Source: an uncultured bacterium (GTDB lineage Bacteria > Actinomycetota > Coriobacteriia > Coriobacteriales > Coriobacteriaceae). From it: 16,335 nt of DNA. The notes below the pieces were generated by a model, which saw only the letters and a list, made by a program, of their open reading frames with translations, ran no database searches and was not told the DNA's origin. Shown here in pieces: positions 1 to 6,472 of this stretch; the first letter of the stretch is position 1; each line of letters starts with the position of its first letter. The translations under genes were made by a program, and so were the position numbers. The DNA is taken from positions 1 to 16,335 of the forward strand of contig CAJMSL010000034.1 in the NCBI GenBank assembly GCA_905216045.1. Reading direction: 5' to 3'.

Positions 1-161
1 ATGAATCCGAGATTCCTGACCACACCCGCATTTTTGCAAATATCGCAAGTGTTCTACCTGCGGTTTTGTAAGTGCGCAATTTGCCGTGGTCGGAGATATG
101 CGGTTCATCGTAGTAAACCGGCATAGTTTTGAAATGGCATCAAATTGGCGGCAGCCAGCGG
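1..161. other. Window-edge spacer with a 41-codon open frame
   Basis: This stretch is visibly more AT-rich than the neighbouring genes and lies downstream of the leftward response regulator gene. Frame 1 on the plus strand reads ATG to TAG over positions 1-126, giving a 41-residue basic peptide that contains CKCAIC. No ribosome binding site can be judged because the window starts at the ATG, and I recognise no family. It could be the end of a longer gene or chance. A short AGCC/GGCT hairpin lies at about 154-164, over the response regulator stop codon, but no clear U-tract follows it, so I do not call a terminator. Confidence 0.2.
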
Positions 162-791
162 CTAGCCTCGCAGATAGGCGATGGCGATTTGGGTGCGGTT
201 GCGTAGCCCCATTTTGGCTAGGATTGAGCTGATGTGGTTGCGCACGGTGCCTTCGCCCATATAGGCGGTGGCAGCGATCTCCTTGTTGTCGAGGCCGCGG
301 GCGATGAGCTCGGCGACTTCGAACTCGCGGTCGGTCAGACCGGCAAAGGCGGCGGGCCGGCGGGTCGCGCCGGCCTCGACGTCCGCCCCATCAAAGTTGA
401 TATCTTCGATCGCCTTGCCCTCGAGCACGCGTTTGCCGTCCATGACCTGCGCCAACGCCGGCGGAATGGCAGCGACATCGGTCTTGATCAGGTAGCCGCG
501 GGCGCCCAGCTTGAGCGCCGACACAATGTACTCGTCATCTGAGAACGTCGTCAGAAACACCACGCGCGCCGCAGGGTCGTGCTCAAGGATCTCGCGCGCG
601 GCCGAAAGGCCGTCGCGTCCCGGCATCTGGATGTCGAGCAGCGCAATATCGGGTGCGTGCTCGGCGTAGAGCGCCACCGCATCGTTGCCGTTGGCACCGG
701 TGCCCACCACTTCGATCTGCGGCTGGGCGCCCAAGATAATCTTGAGCGAATCGACCACCAAGCGGTCGTCGTCGACAACGATGAGCCTCAT
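162..791 (-). CDS. NarL/FixJ-family response regulator
   Basis: This 209-residue DNA-binding response regulator is the output half of a two-component system. The receiver domain covers about residues 1-120: acidic pocket DDD at 7-9, phosphoacceptor D53 in LLDIQMPG, the conserved threonine in VVFLTTFSDD and the lysine in YLIKTD. A LuxR/NarL helix-turn-helix fills about 150-208 (LTDREFEVAELIARG...NKEIA...GTVRNHISSILAKM). Length and domain order are standard for the family. Its ATG overlaps the TGA of the upstream kinase gene (ATGA, 4 bp), implying translational coupling on one transcript. It sits divergently from an ABC exporter operon, so the likely target is the 1934-2130 intergenic region. 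That regulatory link is inferred from position only. Confidence 0.95.
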   Translation of the reverse strand: MRLIVVDDDRLVVDSLKIILGAQPQIEVVGTGANGNDAVALYAEHAPDIALLDIQMPGRDGLSAAREILEHDPAARVVFLTTFSDDEYIVSALKLGARGYLIKTDVAAIPPALAQVMDGKRVLEGKAIEDINFDGADVEAGATRRPAAFAGLTDREFEVAELIARGLDNKEIAATAYMGEGTVRNHISSILAKMGLRNRTQIAIAYLRG

Positions 792-1933
792 CGGCCCTCA
801 TCTCCTTGCTGTTTGGGAACGGTGGCAAACACACGCCAGCCGCCGGCGCCGGCACGTGGGCCGGCGGTGAAGGTGCCGCCAAGCGCCTCGATGCGCTCGC
901 GCATGGAGGCGAGCCCCATGCCCTCCGCGGTGCCGCGGCCGCTTGCTTGGACCTCACCCACGCCATCGTCGGTAACAATGAGCTGGTAAAACGACGGATG
1001 CTCCATGCACCGTACGGTGACGGTCTGGGCGCAAGCGTGGCGCATGGTATTGGAGAGCGCTTCGCGCAGGACCGCTGCAAAGCAGTTGGCGACGTTTGCG
1101 GGCGCATGTTCGGCCATAACTTCAAGCTCAATCTGCGGGCCGCCGTCCGAGCGTGTGCCTTCGACAATGCGTTCGAGCTGCACGGAAAGGTCGACGGCGT
1201 TGTCGTTGAGCGCGTGGACGCTGGTGCGCACAAGCTGGAGCGCCTCGTCAACCGTGCGTTTAACGTCGGCGAAATCGGCGGCGACGCCAGGCTCGTCGGC
1301 GTGGACCACGCGTAGGGCTTCGGCCTGCAGTGAGGCGCGCGTGAGCTGGTGCCCGACGTTATCGTGGATCTCGCGCGCGATGCGGGCGCGTTCGGCGAGC
1401 GTCGCGAGCTCGACTTCGTAGTCCTGGCGATCGGCAAGATCGCGGTTGCGCGCCTCGAGCGCGAGGGCTCGTTCCTGCAGCTCGTCGCGGGTGCGGCGCA
1501 TGCGCCGCTGCTCGCGCTCCAACTGGGCGGTGCGTAGCGATAGCAAGGTGGCGGCAACCGAAAGGATGGCGGTCAGCAGGAGCGTTCGGGTGGTGAGCAC
1601 GCCACCACGAAGGTCCGCGACAAGCGCGCAGACAAACACGGCGCCAATCGCCAGCGCGGGCCAGATTCGTTCACGGCGAACGCGTCGCGCGATGTCATAG
1701 AGGGCGAGAGGCGCAAACGGCACAAACGGCGGCACGAAGACAGCCGCGATGATGCAGGCGTAGCTCGCGGCCTCGCTCACACGGCGGGCGCGGTTTCCCT
1801 GTACGACCTCGGCCAGCGAGGTGGCGATAACGCCAAGGCAAAACGCCGTGACCAAGCGAGCGTCCACGGCAAGACCCATGGCGGCCGCAATGCAGCACGC
1901 CAGCACGATCGATTTGTCGAAAAGCCTGTTCAT
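788..1933 (-). CDS. NarL-type sensor histidine kinase (HisKA_3)
   Basis: Membrane-bound sensor kinase, 381 residues, expected to autophosphorylate and pass phosphate to D53 of the overlapping response regulator. The N-terminal ~135 residues contain about four to five hydrophobic segments with almost no extracellular loop, as in intramembrane-sensing DesK/LiaS-like kinases. A charged, probably coiled-coil linker (about 138-175) leads to the HisKA_3 helix with ARIAREIHDNVGHQL, phosphoacceptor about H190. The HATPase_c domain follows, with an N-box (LREALSNTMRH) and G-boxes (DDGVGE, GMGLASMRERI). I chose the ATG at 1933 (MNRLFDK) over an upstream TTG at 2095, because the extra 54 residues do not look like coding sequence and a TACAAT hexamer stands just before this ATG. 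The ligand cannot be read from sequence; envelope-active peptides or drugs are plausible from context. Confidence 0.93.
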   Translation of the reverse strand: MNRLFDKSIVLACCIAAAMGLAVDARLVTAFCLGVIATSLAEVVQGNRARRVSEAASYACIIAAVFVPPFVPFAPLALYDIARRVRRERIWPALAIGAVFVCALVADLRGGVLTTRTLLLTAILSVAATLLSLRTAQLEREQRRMRRTRDELQERALALEARNRDLADRQDYEVELATLAERARIAREIHDNVGHQLTRASLQAEALRVVHADEPGVAADFADVKRTVDEALQLVRTSVHALNDNAVDLSVQLERIVEGTRSDGGPQIELEVMAEHAPANVANCFAAVLREALSNTMRHACAQTVTVRCMEHPSFYQLIVTDDGVGEVQASGRGTAEGMGLASMRERIEALGGTFTAGPRAGAGGWRVFATVPKQQGDEGR

Positions 1934-1939
1934 ACGGGT

Positions 1940-1945
1940 ATTGTA
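1940..1945 (-). promoter_or_regulatory. Putative -10 box for a leaderless kinase transcript
   Basis: On the minus strand, TACAAT lies six bases before the kinase ATG (spacer ACCCGT). With normal -10 to +1 spacing, transcription would start at or next to the A of the ATG, giving a leaderless mRNA. No good Shine-Dalgarno is seen before this ATG, which fits. No recognisable -35 hexamer lies 16-18 bp upstream, so the promoter may need an activator, possibly its own response regulator. Confidence 0.35.
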
Positions 1946-2130
1946 CGCGAAGCCGCGCGTGGTGGAGGGACCGCCTACGCAACCGTAACATTCCTCCCAC
2001 GCGGCAAAGCGGGGACGTCGGCAGGCCGCACGGCCAAGCTCCGCACTCGTGACAAAGCTCACTGGTGCGCGCCGCTCGCTCCTGCGATGATGCAATCGTA
2101 CCGGGCCGCAATCAACGGAAGGGCCGCCTC

Positions 2131-3069
2131 ATGACAGACATCGTCCACGTCGAAAACCTCGTCAAGCGCTACGACGACCTTATCGCGCTCGGCCACTTTA
2201 ACCTGAGCATCGCCCCCGGCGAGATCTTTGGCCTGCTCGGACCCAACGGCTCGGGCAAGACCACGTCCATCAACTGCATTCTGCAGCTGCTCGCCTACGA
2301 CAAGGGCACCATCGAGCTGTTCGGCGAGCCCATGACGCCCGCCCGCTACGACCTCAAGCGCCGCATCGGCGTGGTGCCGCAGCAGGTGGCGGTATTCGAC
2401 GAGCTCACGGTGCGCGAGAACATCGACTATTTCTGCAGCCTGTACATCAACGACCGCAAGCGCCGTCGCGCGCTCGTGGACGAGGCGATCGACTTTGTCG
2501 GGCTGGGCGACTTTACCAAGTTCCGCCCCGGCAAGCTCTCGGGCGGCCTGGCGCGTCGCCTCAACATCGCCTGCGGCATCGCGCACAAGCCCGAGCTCAT
2601 CTTCTTTGACGAGCCCACGGTGGCGGTCGACCCGCAGAGCCGCAACGCCATCCTGGAGGGCATCTGCCGCCTGCGCGACGAGGGCGCCACGGTGGTGTAT
2701 ACCAGCCATTACATGGAGGAAGTCGAGCAGATCTGCAGCCGCATCATGATCATGGACGGCGGCCGCGTGCTGGCGCAGGGCACCAACGACGAGCTCAAGC
2801 GCATGATCCAGATGGGCGAGCGCGTGACCGTCGAGGTCGGCGCCGTCGAGCCCGCCACGGTCGAGCGGCTGCGCGCCCTCGAGCACGTGCTCAGCGTCGA
2901 GCTGTCCGGCGGCGAACTCGTCTGCACCTGCGAGGCGAGTCCGCACAACCTGGTCGACATCCTCGACACATTGCGCGCCGCCGACGTGGCGCTCGGCCGC
3001 GTGTGGAGCGAGCCGCCGACCCTCAACGACGTGTTCCTCGAGATCACCGGCCGCGAGCTGCGCGACTAG
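2131..3069 (+). CDS. ABC-2 type exporter, ATP-binding subunit
   Basis: Cytoplasmic ATPase of 312 residues that powers the two membrane subunits encoded directly downstream. Walker A is GPNGSGKT (about 37-44), followed by a Q-loop near residue 87 (VVPQQ), the signature LSGGLARRLNIA, Walker B ELIFFDEPT, and the switch histidine in YTSHYMEEVE. A C-terminal regulatory extension of about 90 residues is typical of the DrrA/CcmA-like drug and lipid exporter class. The ATG at 2131 is preceded by GGAAGGG; an in-frame start 66 bases upstream adds unlikely residues. The signature has LA where MK is common, and Walker B is followed by VAVDP rather than VGLDP; neither removes a catalytic residue. It is divergent from the two-component genes. 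The substrate is unknown. Confidence 0.93.
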   Translation: MTDIVHVENLVKRYDDLIALGHFNLSIAPGEIFGLLGPNGSGKTTSINCILQLLAYDKGTIELFGEPMTPARYDLKRRIGVVPQQVAVFDELTVRENIDYFCSLYINDRKRRRALVDEAIDFVGLGDFTKFRPGKLSGGLARRLNIACGIAHKPELIFFDEPTVAVDPQSRNAILEGICRLRDEGATVVYTSHYMEEVEQICSRIMIMDGGRVLAQGTNDELKRMIQMGERVTVEVGAVEPATVERLRALEHVLSVELSGGELVCTCEASPHNLVDILDTLRAADVALGRVWSEPPTLNDVFLEITGRELRD

Positions 3070-3078
3070 GGGGCGGCC

Positions 3079-4266
3079 ATGTTCAACACCATTGTCATCA
3101 CGGTCAAAACGCTGCTGCGCCGGCCGAGCACGTGGGTTTGGGGCGCGATCTTTCCCGTCGCGCTCTCCACGATGTTCATGTTTATGTTTGCGAATCTGAG
3201 CTCCGACGGCAAGATCGACCCGGTGCCGGTTGCCGTCGTGGCGGACGAGGCCTGGGATGCCTCGACCTTTAAGGACGTGGCGGCTTCGCTTGCCAAGGAA
3301 GGCGACGACCAGCTGCTCGATGTGAGCGAGTACGAAGACTTGGCTGCCGCGCGCAAAGCGCTCAAGGCCGGCGAGGTCGCGGGCATCTACACGGTCGATG
3401 CCGCGGGCACGCCCAAGCTCACACTGCTTTCGAGCTATGACGGCTCGCGTGCCTCGTCGGTGCTCACCGATCGCAGCATCCTGGAGACGGTGGCAAGCTC
3501 GTATACGCAAAATGCCGAGCTCATGCGCCAGATTTCCCAGGACAACCCGGCTGCCCTTGCCGATCCGGAGGCGGTTGCGCGCGCCCTGTCGCTCGAGAGC
3601 GGCACCCGCCGCGTAAGCCTGACGCGCACCACGCCCGATGGCACGGTCATCTACTACTACGCGCTCTTTGGCCTGGTTGCGATGATGTCTGCCGAGTTTG
3701 CCGCCTTGAGCGTCGTCGATTTGCAGCCCAATCTGTCGGGCCTTGGGGCGCGCCGCTGCGTGGGCGGTCTTTCCAAGACGGCGTCGCTGGCCGGTATTTT
3801 TGTGGGCTCGTGGCTGGTCTCCTTTGCTTCGATGGCGATCGCGATCGGCTACGTGCGCCTAGTCGTGGGCATCGACTTTGGCGGGCGCGAGGGGCTGTGC
3901 CTCGTGGGCGCCGCCGCTTCCGCGCTTGCCGCCACGGGCCTGGGACTCTTTGTGGGCACGCTTCCCGTTAAGGGCGGCAAGGCGTCCAAGTCGGGCATCC
4001 TCACGGGCTTTGCCACCACGTGCGCCCTGTTCGCCGGCCTCTACGGCGAGCCGGCGATGGCGCTTGCCGACGACGTCGCCCGCGCCTGCCCGGCCGAGTG
4101 CTGGCTCAACCCCGTCAAGCTCATCTGCGACATGTTCAACCGCCTGTATTTCTTTGAGGACCTGGGCCCCTTTGCCGTTCGCGCCGGCGCGCTGGTCCTT
4201 ATGGCGCTGGTGTTTGTCGCCGCCGCTACGCTGATCTTTGGAAGGAGCCGCTATGAGCACCTTTAA
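3079..4266 (+). CDS. ABC-2 type exporter permease, first subunit
   Basis: Integral membrane subunit of 395 residues. One membrane helix lies near the N-terminus (about 18-36). An extracytoplasmic domain of about 150 residues follows, then a block of about five hydrophobic segments from about residue 190 to the end. This is the usual ABC-2 layout (YhgE/LnrM-like). The sequence ends GRSRYEHL. The start lies 9 bases after the ATPase stop, with a GGGGG tract as ribosome site, so the genes are co-transcribed. It overlaps the next permease by 14 bases. The two permeases probably form a heterodimer with an ATPase dimer. Transported compound unknown; by analogy with similar five-gene modules, export of a membrane-active antibiotic is a reasonable guess. 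Confidence 0.9.
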   Translation: MFNTIVITVKTLLRRPSTWVWGAIFPVALSTMFMFMFANLSSDGKIDPVPVAVVADEAWDASTFKDVAASLAKEGDDQLLDVSEYEDLAAARKALKAGEVAGIYTVDAAGTPKLTLLSSYDGSRASSVLTDRSILETVASSYTQNAELMRQISQDNPAALADPEAVARALSLESGTRRVSLTRTTPDGTVIYYYALFGLVAMMSAEFAALSVVDLQPNLSGLGARRCVGGLSKTASLAGIFVGSWLVSFASMAIAIGYVRLVVGIDFGGREGLCLVGAAASALAATGLGLFVGTLPVKGGKASKSGILTGFATTCALFAGLYGEPAMALADDVARACPAECWLNPVKLICDMFNRLYFFEDLGPFAVRAGALVLMALVFVAAATLIFGRSRYEHL

Positions 4267-5458
4267 GACCGCGCTTCGCATGGCGCTGGCGCACCCGTTC
4301 TACCTGCTCATCTACACGGTGTTCATCTCGCTCATGGGCGTGTTCATCGCGGCCTCGGTGAGCTGGAACTCGTCGCAGCTTACCGAGTACAAGCCCTACG
4401 ACACCAACGTGATCGTGGTCGACCGCGACAATAGCGACCTTTCGCGGGCGCTTACCAAGCATCTGGGTTCTCGTTTTGAGCTGGTCACGGGCGTCGGCGG
4501 CGACACCTACGACCTTGCGGACGCGCTGTCCAAGAGCAACAGCGCCAAGGGCAGCGCCGACTGCGTGTTCTTTATCCCGGAGGGGTTTGAGGACGATCTT
4601 GTTGCAGCCGCCCGTGCGGGGGAGGCCCTGCCCAAGCTCGACGTGACCTATGGTTCCGGCACCATGGCGGCGGCGCTTTCGTCTGCCGAGGCCTCGCGCT
4701 GGATCTCGCTCGCGGGCGCTGCGGCCGCACTTGAGCCCGCCGCCTCTAACGGTAGCGTCGCCAAGGCTGCCGAGCATGCGGCCGCGAAGCGCGCCAAGGT
4801 CGAGATCGAGCAGGTCAAGGTTGACTCGACAGCCGCCGCCACGCTCGAGTCGTATTTCAACTTTGGTGCGTACGCGATCATCTCGTCGGTCATCGTGTCG
4901 GTGGGGCTGGTGTTCTCGGGCATGAACGAGCCCGAGCGCGTGCGCCGCATGGAGGCCGGCCCAATCTCCGGGCGCCAGCGTTCGCTTGCCGTGTTTGCGG
5001 CTGCCGCGGTGCTCACCGTCTGCATCTGGTTTGTGTCGAGCATGATGGGCGTCGTGGGCTTTGCCGGCGCGGTTGCCGAGGTCGGCGTGGGTCGCGTGTG
5101 TCTGGCACTGGCGGCGACGTTTGCCCTGGCGTGCACGCCGCTGGCCGTTGGCTTTGCGCTTTCGAGCCTGGGCGCGCGCGAGGAGCTGCTCAACGGTGTG
5201 GGCAACCTGCTCGGCATGCTCATGACGTTTTTGGGCGGCGCCTGGATGCCGCTGTCGCTGATGGGCCCGGCCGTGCAGACCGTGGCGCACTTTGTGCCGA
5301 CATATTGGGTGAACGACGCGATCGGCAAGGCGCTCGCCGCGGACCTGACGTCCACCGTGCTGGGCGACATCGCCTGCGACCTGGGCGTCACGGCACTCTT
5401 TGCCGTGGCCATCGCCGCCGCAGGCCTAGCCCTCGCACGCAACAAATCCCACGCCTAG
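4253..5458 (+). CDS. ABC-2 type exporter permease, second subunit
   Basis: Second membrane subunit, 401 residues, same architecture as its neighbour. One N-terminal helix (about 15-37) is followed by an extracytoplasmic domain of about 160 residues, rich in alanine and charged residues. Then come about five helices, including stretches near NFGAYAIISSVIVSVGLVF, LAVFAAAAVLTVCIWFVSS and FLGGAWMPLSLMGP. The ATG at 4253 follows GAAGGAG (4241-4247), a strong ribosome site located inside the end of the upstream gene, so translation is coupled. A TTG at 4238 in frame is not needed. This is the last gene of the exporter operon; the spacer after its stop carries the TTGGGGAC repeat cluster, which could also end the transcript. 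Confidence 0.9.
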   Translation: MSTFKTALRMALAHPFYLLIYTVFISLMGVFIAASVSWNSSQLTEYKPYDTNVIVVDRDNSDLSRALTKHLGSRFELVTGVGGDTYDLADALSKSNSAKGSADCVFFIPEGFEDDLVAAARAGEALPKLDVTYGSGTMAAALSSAEASRWISLAGAAAALEPAASNGSVAKAAEHAAAKRAKVEIEQVKVDSTAAATLESYFNFGAYAIISSVIVSVGLVFSGMNEPERVRRMEAGPISGRQRSLAVFAAAAVLTVCIWFVSSMMGVVGFAGAVAEVGVGRVCLALAATFALACTPLAVGFALSSLGAREELLNGVGNLLGMLMTFLGGAWMPLSLMGPAVQTVAHFVPTYWVNDAIGKALAADLTSTVLGDIACDLGVTALFAVAIAAAGLALARNKSHA

Positions 5459-5480
5459 CCACCTAGTCATCGGGTACTCA

Positions 5481-5660
5481 TTGGGGACAGACTTAAACGA
5501 CTAGTCATTGGGGACAGTCTTTGCCGATCGGCTGTTTTGCCGGCTGGGTTGGCAGAGACTGTCCCCAACTGCCGGCAGGAAAGGAACGTCCCTAACTGCC
5601 GGGTGGCGAAAGAGTGTCCCCAACAGCTAGTCGTTTAAGAACGTCCCCAATGACTAGTCT
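5481..5660. repeat. REP-like cluster of inverted TTGGGGAC repeats
   Basis: The intergenic spacer carries the octamer TTGGGGAC twice in forward orientation (5481-5488, 5508-5515) and its complement three times exactly (5561-5568, 5616-5623, 5643-5650) and once with a C-to-T change (5588-5595). The outer arms include a perfect 17-bp inverted pair at 5499-5515 and 5643-5659 that contains the palindrome GACTAGTC. Several units continue into CTGCCGG. The stretch has no credible gene. The pattern resembles REP/BIME elements mobilised by RAYT (Y1) transposases; no transposase gene lies in the window, so this relation is inference. A related copy lies at 9137-9162. Confidence 0.8.
5508..5568. terminator. 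18-bp stem hairpin within the repeat cluster
   Basis: Positions 5508-5525 pair with 5551-5568 over 18 base pairs with a single G-U wobble: arm TTGGGGACAGTCTTTGCC, loop of 25 bases. The loop itself contains GGC/GCC inverted pairs. It lies 50 bases after the exporter operon and has no U-tract, so it may act as a transcript end or 3' stabiliser rather than a classical intrinsic terminator. Confidence 0.4.
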
Positions 5661-5691
5661 GAAACAAAACCCCACTCTCGCTCCAAAATAG

Positions 5692-5720
5692 TTCGCCAAG
5701 GTTTACTATTACGTTTATAA
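5692..5720 (+). promoter_or_regulatory. Putative promoter for the ATPase-FtsX operon
   Basis: TTCGCC (5692-5697) and TTATAA (5715-5720) are separated by 17 bases in an AT-rich island just upstream of the 5739 start. A 5-bp inverted repeat, TACTA (5704-5708) and TAGTA (5723-5727), straddles the -10 box and could be a small operator. The -35 match is weak. Confidence 0.35.
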
Positions 5721-5738
5721 AGTAGTACGAGGCTAACA

Positions 5739-6464
<726 letters not shown>

Positions 6465-6472
6465 GCGGCGCC

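Noticed and set aside
1934..2095. 54-codon upstream extension of the sensor kinase from a TTG
   Set aside because: The added residues are not membrane-like, the region should hold the divergent promoters, and the ATG at 1933 has a fitting -10 box.
2059..3510. Minus-strand 483-codon frame opposite the ABC ATPase
   Set aside because: It is antisense to strong Walker A, signature and Walker B motifs and spans a gene boundary; the translation is rich in His, Asp and Arg with no family motifs.
5481..5660. CRISPR array
   Set aside because: The repeats are short, mixed in orientation and unevenly spaced, with no regular spacers and no cas genes nearby.
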